Assembly: GCA_904420025.1 (NCBI GenBank) | Contig: CAJFTW010000147.1 | Coordinates: forward strand, 1 to 64,000 | Direction: 5' to 3' | Source of the DNA: Candidatus Pseudolachnospira avium | Lineage (GTDB): Bacteria > Bacillota > Clostridia > Lachnospirales > Lachnospiraceae | DNA length: 64,000 nt | In this document: positions 46,671 through 56,633 of the stretch, one piece after another | How positions within the stretch are numbered: position 1 is the stretch's first letter | How the letters are laid out: each line of letters starts with the position of its first letter | The notes under the pieces: generated by a model | What the model was told of the DNA's origin: nothing | Database searches by the model: none | What the model saw: only the letters and a program-made list of their open reading frames with translations | Program-made: the position numbers and the translations under genes

Positions 46671-48632
46671 ATGTGTAAAGAATGCAAAAAACCTTACTAC
46701 ATTACAACGGCTATAGCCTATACCTCTGGCAAGCCCCACATTGGCAACTGCTATGAGATTGTGCTGGCGGACAGCATTGCCCGGTACAAGAGGGCCCAGG
46801 GCCGGGATGTGTTTTTCCAGACCGGTACCGATGAGCATGGCCAGAAGATTGAGCAGAAAGCCCAGGAGGCGGGCATGACGCCCAAGGAGTTTGTGGACCA
46901 GGTGGCGGGCACCGTCAAGGGCCTGTGGGATCTGCTGAACACCTCCTATGACAAATTCATCCGCACCACAGACCCGGACCATGAGGCCCAGGTGCAGAAA
47001 ATTTTCAAAAAGCTCTATGACCAGGGAGACATTTACAAGGGCTACTACGAGGGGCTGTACTGCACCCCCTGCGAGTCCTTCTTCACCGAGTCCCAGCTGG
47101 TGGACGGCAAGTGCCCGGACTGCGGGCGGCCGGTGCAGCCGGCCAAGGAGGAGGCCTACTTCTTCCGGATGAGCAAGTACGCGGACCGGCTCATTGAGCA
47201 TATCAACACCCATCCGGATTTCATTCAGCCGGTATCCCGGAAGAATGAGATGATGAACAACTTCCTGCTGCCGGGGCTCCAGGACCTGTGTGTGTCCCGC
47301 ACCTCCTTCAAGTGGGGCATTCCGGTGGACTTTGACCCGAAGCATGTGGTGTATGTGTGGCTGGACGCCCTGACCAACTACATCACCGGCATCGGCTATG
47401 ACGCCGACGGAAATTCCAGCGACCAGTACAAGAAATACTGGCCCGCGGATCTGCATCTGATCGGCAAGGATATTATCCGCTTCCACACCATCTACTGGCC
47501 CATCTTTCTGATGGCCCTGGGGGAGCCGCTGCCGAAGCAGATCTTTGGTCACCCGTGGCTGCTGCAGGGGGATGGCAAGATGAGCAAGTCCAAGGGCAAC
47601 GTACTCTACGCGGACACCCTGGTGGATTTCTTTGGCGTGGACGCGGTGCGGTATTTTGTGCTCCACGAGATGCCCTTTGAGAATGACGGCGTTATTTCCT
47701 GGGAGCTGATGGTGGAGCGGGTGAACTCGGACCTGGCCAACACCCTGGGCAACCTGGTGAACCGGACCATTGCCATGAGCAACAAGTATTTTGGCGGCGT
47801 GGTGACGGATACTGGGGTAAGCGAGCCGGTGGACGAGGACCTGAAGCGCACGGTGCTGGAGACCGTGTCCAAGGTGGATGAGAAGATGGAAAAGCTCCGG
47901 GTGGCCGATGCCCTGACGGAGATTTTCAACCTGTTCAAGCGCTGCAACAAGTATATTGATGAGACTATGCCCTGGGCCCTGGCCAAGGATGAGGCTAAGA
48001 AGGACCGGCTGTCCACGGTGCTCTACAACCTGGTGGAGGGCATCTGCATCGGCGCGTCCCTGCTGGAGTCCTTCCTGCCGGAGACCGCGGAGAAGATTGT
48101 GGCCCAGCTTTCCACCCAGATTCGTCCGCTGGAGCAGCTGGACGTGTTTGGGCGGTATCCTTCTGGCAATCAGGTCACAGAAAAGCCGGAGATCCTCTTT
48201 GCCCGGTTGGATTTGGAGAAGGTTATGGAGCGGGTGAACCAGCTGTTCCCAGCCCATGAGGAGGAAAAGAAGGAAGAGGAGCCGGTGGTGGATCTTCCCG
48301 CCAAGCCGGAGATTGACATTGAGGAGTTTGGCAAGCTCCAGTTCCAGGTGGGTGAGATCATCGCCTGCGAGGCGGTGAAAAAATCCAAGAAGCTGCTGTG
48401 CTCCCAGGTGAAGGTGGGCAGCCAGGTGCGCCAGATTGTCTCCGGCATCAAGGGCCATTACAGCCCGGAGGAGATGGTGGGCAAGAAGGTGATGGTGGTC
48501 ACCAACCTGAAGCCGGCCAAGCTGGCGGGGGTCCTCTCTGAGGGCATGATCCTCTGTGCCGAGGATGCGGAGGGAAATCTGTCCCTGATGGTGCCGGAGA
48601 AGGAGATGCCCGCTGGAGCGGAGATCCGCTGA
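46671..48632 (+). CDS. metG: Methionyl-tRNA synthetase
   Basis: YITTAIAYTSGKPHIGN..TGTDEHGQKI..GKMSKSKGN; C-terminal tRNA-binding domain FGKLQFQVGEIIACEAVKKSKKLL. Confidence 0.95.
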   Translation: MCKECKKPYYITTAIAYTSGKPHIGNCYEIVLADSIARYKRAQGRDVFFQTGTDEHGQKIEQKAQEAGMTPKEFVDQVAGTVKGLWDLLNTSYDKFIRTTDPDHEAQVQKIFKKLYDQGDIYKGYYEGLYCTPCESFFTESQLVDGKCPDCGRPVQPAKEEAYFFRMSKYADRLIEHINTHPDFIQPVSRKNEMMNNFLLPGLQDLCVSRTSFKWGIPVDFDPKHVVYVWLDALTNYITGIGYDADGNSSDQYKKYWPADLHLIGKDIIRFHTIYWPIFLMALGEPLPKQIFGHPWLLQGDGKMSKSKGNVLYADTLVDFFGVDAVRYFVLHEMPFENDGVISWELMVERVNSDLANTLGNLVNRTIAMSNKYFGGVVTDTGVSEPVDEDLKRTVLETVSKVDEKMEKLRVADALTEIFNLFKRCNKYIDETMPWALAKDEAKKDRLSTVLYNLVEGICIGASLLESFLPETAEKIVAQLSTQIRPLEQLDVFGRYPSGNQVTEKPEILFARLDLEKVMERVNQLFPAHEEEKKEEEPVVDLPAKPEIDIEEFGKLQFQVGEIIACEAVKKSKKLLCSQVKVGSQVRQIVSGIKGHYSPEEMVGKKVMVVTNLKPAKLAGVLSEGMILCAEDAEGNLSLMVPEKEMPAGAEIR

Positions 48633-48656
48633 CGGTGCGGGAAGATTGAGGTGGCT

Positions 48657-49481
48657 ATGATTTTTGATACCCATGCCCATTACGATGATGAGGCTTTTGC
48701 CCAGGACCGGGAGGCGGTGATTGCCTCCCTGGCCGGCTGCGGCGTCCGGCGGGTGGTGAATGTGGGGGCCAACCGGCAGAGCACCGAGGCGTCCTTGGCT
48801 CTGGCGGACCGGTATCCCTTTTTCCGGGCGGCGGTGGGGGTGCATCCCTCGGATACAGGGGAGTTTGAAAACGGCCAGGCGGATCTGGACTGGCTGCGCC
48901 GGTGCGCCGCCCATCCCCGGGCGGTGGCGGTGGGGGAGATCGGCCTGGACTACCACTGGGACACCCCGGAGCGGCCCATTCAGAAAAAGTGGTTTGAGGC
49001 CCAGCTGGCGGTGGCCCGGGAGAAGGAACTGCCGGTGATCATCCACAGCCGGGAGGCGGCCCAGGACACCCTGGAGATCATCAAAGCCGCCGGCGGCGCA
49101 GATTTTTCCATGGTGATCCACTGCTTCTCCTACCATGTGGAGATGGCCCGGGAGTACCTGAATCTGGGGTACTACTTGGGAATCGGCGGGGTGGTGACCT
49201 TCACCAACGGCCAGAAGTTAAAGGAAGTGGTTCAGTATATGCCATTGGACCGGATTCTCCTGGAGACCGACTGTCCGTACTTGGCGCCCATGCCTCACCG
49301 GAAGCACCATGCGCGGAACTGGTCCGGCTTCCTGCCCCTGGTGGCGGAGGAGATTGCCCGGCTCAAGGGTATCACCCCAAAAGAGGTGGAGCAGGTGACC
49401 TGGCAGAATGCCTGCCGGTTTTACCGGCTGCCGGAGACGCTCGAAGGACTGGAAGGGGGAACCCATGGAGAGACTCATTGA
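48657..49481 (+). CDS. tatD: TatD-family hydrolase/DNase
   Basis: MIFDTHAHYDDEAF..VGVHPSDT..GEIGLDYHWDTPERPIQKKWFEAQL..LETDCPYLAPMPHRKHHA. Confidence 0.92.
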   Translation: MIFDTHAHYDDEAFAQDREAVIASLAGCGVRRVVNVGANRQSTEASLALADRYPFFRAAVGVHPSDTGEFENGQADLDWLRRCAAHPRAVAVGEIGLDYHWDTPERPIQKKWFEAQLAVAREKELPVIIHSREAAQDTLEIIKAAGGADFSMVIHCFSYHVEMAREYLNLGYYLGIGGVVTFTNGQKLKEVVQYMPLDRILLETDCPYLAPMPHRKHHARNWSGFLPLVAEEIARLKGITPKEVEQVTWQNACRFYRLPETLEGLEGGTHGETH

Positions 49482-50397
49482 CCCCAAGGCCACCATTGCC
49501 GTAATCCAGAAGCATCAGTTCCAGTTTCAGAAGCGGTTTGGCCAGAATTTCCTGGTGGATGCCCATGTGCTGGAGAAGATTATTCAGGCGGCAGGGGTGA
49601 CCAAGGAAGACTTTGTGTTGGAGATTGGCCCCGGCATTGGCACCATGACCCAGGCCCTGGCGGATGCGGCCCGGCAGGTGGCGGCGGTGGAGATTGACAA
49701 AAACCTGATTCCCATTCTTCGGGAAACCCTGGCGGGCTGGGACAATGTGGAGATTCTGGAGGGGGACATCTTAAAGATGGATGTGAAGGCCCTGGCGGAC
49801 CGGTACAACGGGGGGCAGCCCATCAAGGTGGTGGCCAACCTGCCCTACTACATTACCACCCCTATCCTCATGGGGCTTTTTGAGAGCGGTGTGCCTCTGG
49901 ACCGTGTGACGGTGATGGTGCAGAAAGAGGTGGCGGACCGGATGAAGGCAGGACCTGGCACCAAGGACTACGGCGCCCTCTCTCTGGCAGTGCAGTATTA
50001 TGCGGAACCGTACCTGGCGGCCAATGTGCCTCCCAACTGCTTTATGCCCCGGCCCTCCGTGGGGTCTGCGGTGATCTGCCTGACGGCCCACCGGGAAAAG
50101 CCGGTGCAGGTGGCGGATGAGGGGCTTTTGTTCCGGGTGATCCGGGCCTCCTTTGGCCAACGGCGGAAGACCTTGGCCAACAGCCTCCACAATGCCCCGG
50201 ACCTGCCCTATACCAAGGAGCAGGTGCAGCAGGAGCTGGAGCGCCTGGGGCTGCCGGCGGGAATCCGGGGAGAGGCCCTGACCCTGCAGCAGTTTGCCCA
50301 GCTGGCCAATGGGCTGTATGGCCTGGCCGGAGGTGGGCCGGGGCCGTCCGCTGGGACCGGGGAGGAGCCGGCAGACGGCAGGAAGGAGCGGAGATGA
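49465..50397 (+). CDS. rsmA: 16S rRNA dimethyladenosine transferase RsmA/KsgA
   Basis: KRFGQNFLVDAHVLEKI..VLEIGPGIGTMTQALA..VVANLPYYITTPILMGLFE. Confidence 0.95.
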   Translation: MERLIDPKATIAVIQKHQFQFQKRFGQNFLVDAHVLEKIIQAAGVTKEDFVLEIGPGIGTMTQALADAARQVAAVEIDKNLIPILRETLAGWDNVEILEGDILKMDVKALADRYNGGQPIKVVANLPYYITTPILMGLFESGVPLDRVTVMVQKEVADRMKAGPGTKDYGALSLAVQYYAEPYLAANVPPNCFMPRPSVGSAVICLTAHREKPVQVADEGLLFRVIRASFGQRRKTLANSLHNAPDLPYTKEQVQQELERLGLPAGIRGEALTLQQFAQLANGLYGLAGGGPGPSAGTGEEPADGRKERR

Positions 50398-51335
50398 GGA
50401 AACGTGCTTTGCGGAAATGGCGGCTGCTGCCTTGGCCGGCAGCCCTGGCCCTGACGCTGGCTCTGGCCGGCTGCCGGGGGGAAGTGACGGCGGAGAGCCT
50501 CTACGAGGAGGCGGCCCAGACCTGGCGGAAGGCGGATCGGGTGGCCATGGATCTGACCCTGGAAACCTCCATCAGCCAGAACGGGGGAAGCGTGCAGAAC
50601 AACCTGGAGGGGACGCTGTACCATCTGGGCAAGACCGGGGAGAATCCCACCCTGTACCTGGACGGGAATATGAACCTGGACCTGGGAAGCGGAAGCCCCA
50701 TGTCGGTGCCCTTGAGCTATGTTTACTGGGAGGGCTGCCTGTATGCGGATCTGGCGGGGGTCCGGTACCGGCAGAACATGACGCCGGAGCAGATGGAGGC
50801 CCAGGCTTACCAGGGGCTGGGGCTGTTTGACCGTCTGGACGCGGAGGATTTCCGGAACCTGACCCTGCAGGACGGGACGGACAGCCGCACCCTCTCCTTC
50901 GGCATTGGCGCGGAGAACGTGCGGACGGTGGCGGAGAGCCTGGCCCAGATCCGGTCCTATCAGGAAGCCTACGGGGAGGGGCTGACCATGAACTTTGCGG
51001 ACGCGGAGGGGACCTTTGTGCTGAGTGAGGAAGGGGTTCCCCAGAGCATGTCCGTGCAGATTTCGGCGGACCTTTCGGCGGAGGGCTTTGCCGCCTCCCT
51101 CAGCTTTCAGATTACGGAGACGTACCGTGGGTTCAACGAAGCGGTGGAGGTGACCCTGCCGGATCTTTCCGGCTATGAGGACCTGGGGGATGGCGGGACC
51201 CAGGAAACGGAGGGTGAGGCCTCCCCTTCGGAGTCCGGATCACCGGAGGGAGAATCCTCCCCGGCGGAATCCGAAACAGCGGACGGAGAAAGCACTCCGG
51301 CCGGGGGTGAATCCCAGACCGGCGAAGGCGCATGA
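50394..51335 (+). CDS. Putative lipoprotein
   Basis: Lipobox LALAGC; S/E/P-rich C-terminus. Confidence 0.6.
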   Translation: MRKRALRKWRLLPWPAALALTLALAGCRGEVTAESLYEEAAQTWRKADRVAMDLTLETSISQNGGSVQNNLEGTLYHLGKTGENPTLYLDGNMNLDLGSGSPMSVPLSYVYWEGCLYADLAGVRYRQNMTPEQMEAQAYQGLGLFDRLDAEDFRNLTLQDGTDSRTLSFGIGAENVRTVAESLAQIRSYQEAYGEGLTMNFADAEGTFVLSEEGVPQSMSVQISADLSAEGFAASLSFQITETYRGFNEAVEVTLPDLSGYEDLGDGGTQETEGEASPSESGSPEGESSPAESETADGESTPAGGESQTGEGA

Positions 51336-51389
51336 AAACAGCTTGCCCCTCATACAATGCTTATAACAGTGTTGTATGGGGGGCTTTTT

Positions 51390-52511
51390 ATGATGGAGTA
51401 TCGGAGAGTTATATCGTATCTGTATGAATATCGGGGAGAGGCACAGGGGCACAACGCCGGTTTTGTCCGTCTGGAGGTCCGGAACGGCCAGTGCCGGATC
51501 CGGATCTTTCTGAAGGGCGGCAGCGGAGGGCAAAAAGTGGGACGGGCTGCCCTCTTCCGCTGCGGCAGTGAGCCGGGGAGGGTGCCGCTGGGCACCATGC
51601 CGGTGCGGGCAACCGGGGCGGAGGGGGTCTTTTTGACCCAGTCCCAGAATGTAGCCGGCAGCGGACTGCCCCTGGGGGAATTCTGCGGTGTGGGCGTGTT
51701 TCCGGATGGGAGCGGCCAGGCTTACTGCAGCTTCTGGGATGACCGGCGTCCTTGGGAGACGCCGGCGCAAAAGGAAGAGCAGCCGGAGCCTGTCCCGGAG
51801 AGGGCACCGGAGAGGCAGCCGGAGGGGCCGGCCGCCGTGCCGGGGGAACAGCCGGAGCCAAACCCGGAGGATATGCCGGAGGGGAGCACGGAGCCTGCCC
51901 CGGAGAGGGTGCCGGGGGAACAGCCGGAGCCGAGCCCGGAGGAGATGCCAGGACCGGGCCCGGAGGAGTCCCCGGAACTGCTTCCTGCGGAGGTGCCGGA
52001 GGAAATCCCGGAACCGGGCCTGGAGGAGGTGCCGGGGCAGGGACCGGAAGAATGCCTGGAGGTGGTGCCGGAACGGAGTCCGGTGGAAGTGCCGGAGGAA
52101 ATGCCCGCACCGCAGGAGGAGGCGGCTGCGGACATGGCAGCCCAGTCCCTGGAGCTTCTGGGCGCCTGGACGCCGGAGACCAGTGTAACCTGGAATCAGC
52201 TGTGGAATACATACCCCAAGTATCAGCCCTTCGGGCTGGAGGATCCCTGGGAGGTTCTGCGGATTTCCATTCAGGATATTGGGCGCCTGCCCCGGGAATA
52301 CTGGCATCTGGGCAGCAATGAATTCCTGATCAGCGGCTACTGTACCTACCGGCACCTGCTGCTGATCCGGGACGGGCAGGAAGAATTGTACTACGTGGGG
52401 GTACCGGGGGACAGTATGGCTCAGGACCGGTATATGGCGGAACGGTTTGGATTCCGTCAGTACCGGCCGGCGGAGCAGATTGGATATTGGCTTTTCCGCA
52501 TAAAGCTGTGA
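51390..52511 (+). CDS. DUF6128-like protein with long Pro/Glu-rich linker
   Basis: MMEYRRVISYLYEYRGEAQGHNAGFVRLEVRNGQCRI; C-term FGLEDPWEVLRISIQDIGRLPREYWHLGSNEFLISGYCTYRHLLL. Confidence 0.6.
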   Translation: MMEYRRVISYLYEYRGEAQGHNAGFVRLEVRNGQCRIRIFLKGGSGGQKVGRAALFRCGSEPGRVPLGTMPVRATGAEGVFLTQSQNVAGSGLPLGEFCGVGVFPDGSGQAYCSFWDDRRPWETPAQKEEQPEPVPERAPERQPEGPAAVPGEQPEPNPEDMPEGSTEPAPERVPGEQPEPSPEEMPGPGPEESPELLPAEVPEEIPEPGLEEVPGQGPEECLEVVPERSPVEVPEEMPAPQEEAAADMAAQSLELLGAWTPETSVTWNQLWNTYPKYQPFGLEDPWEVLRISIQDIGRLPREYWHLGSNEFLISGYCTYRHLLLIRDGQEELYYVGVPGDSMAQDRYMAERFGFRQYRPAEQIGYWLFRIKL

Positions 52512-52537
52512 GAAACGGGAGATACTGGATAGCGGTG

Positions 52538-53125
52538 ATGATTGTGAAGGAAACACAGAATCAAGTATGCTACTATGAGCCGGGACCTTCCTTTTCGCCC
52601 CGCTCCTTCGCCGCCCATCTGGGCAGCCTGATCGAGGATGTCAAACAAACGGAGGACAAAGGGGGCGTACTGTTCCTGTGCATCGGCAGCGACCGGTCCA
52701 CCGGTGATAGCTTGGGGCCGATTATCGGCTATAAGCTGGAGCGGCAGCTGGCCTCGGATTGCCGGGTCGTGGGAACCCTCTCCCGTCCAGTCCACGCGGT
52801 GAATCTGGAGGAGACGGTGGAGGAGATCCAGAGACGCTATCCGGAGCATGTGATTGTGGCTATAGACGCTTCCATTGGCCGGCCGGAGCAGGTGGGCACC
52901 ATCTCCCTGGGACGGGGAGGAATCCGCCCGGGGTTGGGGGTGCGGAAGCGGCTGGCCCGGGTAGGGGATATTTTTATCACCGGCGTGGTTGGCAACGGCC
53001 GCTGCCGGGAGCCCATGATGCTCCAGAGCATCCGTCTGGGCGCGGTGATGGAGCTGGCGGACGCGATATGCTCCGGCATAAAATCTGTCGAAAGTTTTTG
53101 GGAATTCCGGGACAGGAATTGCTAA
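52538..53125 (+). CDS. yyaC: Spore protease-like protein YyaC
   Basis: VLFLCIGSDRSTGDSLGPIIGYKL..VIVAIDASIGRPEQVGTISLGRGGIRPGLGVRKRLARVGDIFITGVV. Confidence 0.9.
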   Translation: MIVKETQNQVCYYEPGPSFSPRSFAAHLGSLIEDVKQTEDKGGVLFLCIGSDRSTGDSLGPIIGYKLERQLASDCRVVGTLSRPVHAVNLEETVEEIQRRYPEHVIVAIDASIGRPEQVGTISLGRGGIRPGLGVRKRLARVGDIFITGVVGNGRCREPMMLQSIRLGAVMELADAICSGIKSVESFWEFRDRNC

Positions 53126-53220
53126 ATTTTTCATCCGGCCTGTGCTACGATACCTCAGAGGATTCTGCGGGCCTTCTCCGGCCCGCAGCTTTTCCGGAAT
53201 TTGAATGATGGGGTGATGGT

Positions 53221-54753
53221 ATGGCGGAGAAAGGAATGCTTTTACCAAAGAATATGCGGCAGATGGGGGAGAAAGAGGACCGGATCAAAATCTATATGGA
53301 GGACTATGTCCTCAGCTATTTTCAGAAGCTGCAGCTCTCATCGGAATCCTGGCGGGTGGGTGTCCTTCTGGGTATGCACCAGGAACGGGAGGGGGTTCCC
53401 TGCCTGTTTATCTCCGGCGCCCTGGAGACCCGCGCCGCGGATTTTGCCAATGGCCGCCTGCGGTTTACCGACAGCACCTGGAAGGACATTTTCCGGAGGC
53501 GGGAGGAGTTTTTTCCGGGCACCGGTGTCTGCGGCTGGTTTGTCTATGAAAAGTCCGGTGGTATGGTGGACAAGCTCTCGCTGAAAAAAACGTACGAGGA
53601 GGCCTTTGCCCAGGGGGATAAGGTGCTGCTGCTCCATGATGACGATGACCAGGAAGCCTTTTATATGCTCTGGAAAGGCGGTCTGGACCGGATGAGAGGG
53701 TATTACATATATTACGAGCGCAATGAGCCCATGCAGGCATATATGGAAGCGGAGCGAAAGCTGGAGCCGCCACGGGAGGAAGGCCGGGAGGCAGTGGTGC
53801 AGCAGTTCCGGGCCCGCATGGAGGAGATGCGCCGCGGCAGCGGGGCAGACCGGCGGGATAAGCGCCGTCCGTGGATTGTCCGGGAAAGTCCCAAACAGGC
53901 CGGCGCCCGGATCCTCACCGGCCTGTTTCCAGCCCGGAAGGAGGAGGGGGAAGAGATGGCAGGGGTGGGCCGGAAACAAGGCGGAATGGAGGAAAAACGT
54001 GCACCGGAAAGGATCACCGCGCCGAAACGGACCACTGCGCCGGAAAATGGTACTGCGCCGGAGAGGGAAAAGGCAGCCTCCGAGGGCACCCGGGGATTCC
54101 TGTCGGAGAGCGGCTGGAAGCAGGTCCGCCTGGCAGCGGCCTGCGTGGCAGTGCTGTTGGTGGGGGTGACGTTTTTCAATTACCGGGAAAAGCTGCTGGG
54201 GCTGGAAAGCGCGGTCAGTGACCTGCTTTCCCTGGAAAACAGCACGGCGGCGGCAGGCGCTACGGTGGAGGAAACCGGGGAGAGCCTGGTGGCCGGTTCA
54301 GTGGCGGCTTCTTCCGGGGAGCTTGTTGGCACGGAAGCAGCCCCGGATGGGGAGGCGACATTGGAGGTGACCCTTCCCCCGGAGGGCAGCGCAGCGGCGG
54401 AAGCTTCCGGCGCCGCTGCGGAGAATGTGGCTTCCACCGAGGCGGCGCCCACCGAAACAGCAGCGCCGGAGACCATGGCCACCACCGAGGCCGCCGCGCC
54501 TACGGAGACGGCAGCTTCGGCGGAGACAGCGGCGCCGGAGGAGACCCGGCCGCCGGAGGAGACTGTGGCGGCTGTGGATCCCCAGTCCGTTCCGGTGGAT
54601 TCCCGTTATCTGGTGACCAGCGGGGAAACCTTAAGCCAGATCTGCTGGCGGCTTTACGGCACGCTGGAGCCCATGGAGCGGTTCTGTGAGCTCAACGGCA
54701 TTACCGACCCCAACCGGATCCTCACCGGCCAGTGGCTGGTGCTGCCGGAGTAA
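53221..54753 (+). CDS. Membrane protein: N-terminal JAB/MPN-like domain, TM, Ala/Glu/Thr-rich linker, C-terminal LysM
   Basis: WRVGVLLGMHQEREGVPCLFISGALETR; TM VRLAAACVAVLLVGVTFF; YLVTSGETLSQICWRLYGTLEPMERFCELNGITDPNRILTGQWLVLP. Confidence 0.65.
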   Translation: MAEKGMLLPKNMRQMGEKEDRIKIYMEDYVLSYFQKLQLSSESWRVGVLLGMHQEREGVPCLFISGALETRAADFANGRLRFTDSTWKDIFRRREEFFPGTGVCGWFVYEKSGGMVDKLSLKKTYEEAFAQGDKVLLLHDDDDQEAFYMLWKGGLDRMRGYYIYYERNEPMQAYMEAERKLEPPREEGREAVVQQFRARMEEMRRGSGADRRDKRRPWIVRESPKQAGARILTGLFPARKEEGEEMAGVGRKQGGMEEKRAPERITAPKRTTAPENGTAPEREKAASEGTRGFLSESGWKQVRLAAACVAVLLVGVTFFNYREKLLGLESAVSDLLSLENSTAAAGATVEETGESLVAGSVAASSGELVGTEAAPDGEATLEVTLPPEGSAAAEASGAAAENVASTEAAPTETAAPETMATTEAAAPTETAASAETAAPEETRPPEETVAAVDPQSVPVDSRYLVTSGETLSQICWRLYGTLEPMERFCELNGITDPNRILTGQWLVLPE

Positions 54754-54797
54754 CGCATAGGAAGAAGCGATTCCGAAATGGGGATATAAAAAGAAAA

Positions 54798-54838
54798 AGC
54801 TCTGTGCCAAGGGTCCGTGGCGTAGAGCTTTTTTCGTG
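54798..54838 (+). terminator. Intrinsic terminator
   Basis: AAAAGCTCTGTGCC...GGCGTAGAGCTTTTTTCG. Confidence 0.65.
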
Positions 54839-54844
54839 AGAGCA

Positions 54845-55035
54845 TTATAGGTCCTTATGAAGGTTTTGCAGATTATTTCCACGTAAGTCATCAATGAGTA
54901 GCTGAATATGTGTCATTTGTTTCTGCGTCAAGCCAGTGGCGTCCAACGTATTTCGTTCTACCCTTCCAGCCAAAAAATCCGTAGTTACGCCAAAATAATC
55001 TGCCAAATTTAAAAGTAATTCCCAATATGGGGGAA
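54845..55035 (-). pseudogene. Truncated XRE-family HTH remnant (C-terminal part)
   Basis: Minus-strand frame GIPPYWELLLNLADYFGVTTDFLAGRVERNTLDATGLTQKQMTHIQLLIDDLRGNNLQNLHKDL*. Confidence 0.7.
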
Positions 55036-55040
55036 TCCCC

Positions 55041-55304
55041 TTGGGGGTGGTGGGAATGTATTTGGCCGGACGAATCCATCACATTTCTTTAACGCCGTAT
55101 ATCCGTGTGTTTCTTCCACTTTTACCGCTGGTTCATGGGTTTGGCAGGATAGGATGTTTTTTGGCTGGATGCTGTTATGGGATTCCCTATGGAGGGCCTT
55201 TCGCTGTAACCTACCAGACATCAGAGTTCGCACCCCAAGCGATTTCTCTTTTTCCAGTTCAATTATTTGGAAGCGTTAGCGGAATTGTTAAAAGATTATT
55301 TTAA
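55041..55304 (+). pseudogene. Truncated prolipoprotein diacylglyceryl transferase (lgt) fragment
   Basis: PLVHGFGRIGCFLAGCCYGIPYGG; no N-terminal half. Confidence 0.75.
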
Positions 55305-55504
55305 TGTTGTTTGGGCGGGAAAGAACTATTCAATTGCGGGGATGATTTACGATTCAGGCTTCTAAATAGTTCCGGTACACTTCTGTCCAACATGTTACAC
55401 TTGCCGAAACAGCATTGCTGAAACCCCACAGGAAAAATTACGGAAAACCGACATCCCTTTCTTTGGCATGGAACTTGCTCAGATATACGTTGAAAGTAAA
55501 CTTT

Positions 55505-55532
55505 CATGTCCGCTGACGCGGACACCATGAAC
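55505..55532 (+). repeat. Dispersed intergenic repeat, head fragment E
   Basis: CATGTCCGCTGACGCGGACACCATGAAC. Confidence 0.55.
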
Positions 55533-55550
55533 AAGGAGGAAGAACCGCGT

Positions 55551-56405
55551 ATGTCAATGATCAAGCTGAAAGATGTGGAGCTGTACTATGAGGAGTACGG
55601 CAGCGGAGACCGCTACATTATCCAAGCACAGCAGTTTGTCAGCAGCTATCTGAGCTATGTGAAGGATCTGTGTGAGAAGCAGGGCTTTCACGGCTATATT
55701 ATCCGCATCCGGGGGTATGCCCCGTCTACCCTGATCACAGAAGATCTGGGAGATACCTGGTACGATGTGTGGGCGCAGGATGTGTGCGATTTTGCCGATG
55801 CCATGGGCATTGACAAATTCTTTTACACCGGCCATTCCCACGGGGCCGGTATTGGCTGGCATATCTGCAAGAACCATCCGGAGCGCCTGCGGGGCTTCTT
55901 TGCCAGCGGCTGCGGCCCCCACAAAAAGGATGGCCAGGAGACGGGGCATAGCCGTATGCAGACCATAGAGGCGGCCAGCAGCCCGGAGACCTGGCTCCCC
56001 TTTGCGGAGAAAAAGGCAGCCAACGGTACCAAGTCTCTGCTGGCCCTTCTGGATGACCCGGAGGAGGGGGAAGCCGCCAGGAAGGAGATCGAGCAGACCA
56101 GGGAATTCTGGGTCAATATGCCGGCCATCTCCGCTACCATGAACCCCAAAAAGCCTTTCCCCAAGTGCAAAACCGAGGAGGAGCTGATTGCGGAGCTGGA
56201 AAAGATCCACGTGCCGCTTTTGATGCTGGGTGGAACCGCAGACAACGTCAGCCCGCCGGATGTCATGGTTCGCTCCCTGTGCGCGGTAAAGGGCTCCCGG
56301 CTGGTGCTTTTTGAGGGCGTAGACCACCAGGATCTCACCAAGAAATGCCGTAAGGAGTATGTGGAAGAGATTATGGCGTTCTGCAGGACTAAGCATTTGA
56401 TTTAG
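55551..56405 (+). CDS. Alpha/beta hydrolase
   Basis: FFYTGHSHGAGIGWHICKNHPERLRGFFAS; VPLLMLGGTADNVSPPDVM; FEGVDHQDL. Confidence 0.85.
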   Translation: MSMIKLKDVELYYEEYGSGDRYIIQAQQFVSSYLSYVKDLCEKQGFHGYIIRIRGYAPSTLITEDLGDTWYDVWAQDVCDFADAMGIDKFFYTGHSHGAGIGWHICKNHPERLRGFFASGCGPHKKDGQETGHSRMQTIEAASSPETWLPFAEKKAANGTKSLLALLDDPEEGEAARKEIEQTREFWVNMPAISATMNPKKPFPKCKTEEELIAELEKIHVPLLMLGGTADNVSPPDVMVRSLCAVKGSRLVLFEGVDHQDLTKKCRKEYVEEIMAFCRTKHLI

Positions 56406-56430
56406 CAATCAAGGAATGGCAGTAAACCTA

Positions 56431-56633
56431 CATGCCCGCTGGCGCGGGCACCACCGGCCATGAAAGCCCTTCGGCTTGCTCCGTGCTTGCGCACTCCCGC
56501 AATCCTACCTGCATTCGTAATCCGGCCTATCGGCTTGCTTGCCCATACAGGTTAGCGTCGCTAAAGCATAAGCGGGCTAGCCTGCAAGCAGTCTGCCCGC
56601 TATGCTTTGCGACCGGGCTTTCAGAGTAAAAAG
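56431..56633 (+). repeat. Dispersed multi-hairpin intergenic repeat, full-length copy C
   Basis: Matches reverse complement of 7500-7696; paired arms GTCGC-tAAAGCAT...ATGCTTT-GCGAC and GAAAGCCC...GGGCTTTC. Confidence 0.82.

Noticed and set aside
46161-49136. 991-aa minus-strand ORF
   Set aside because: Antisense shadow of metG/tatD, which have unmistakable family motifs
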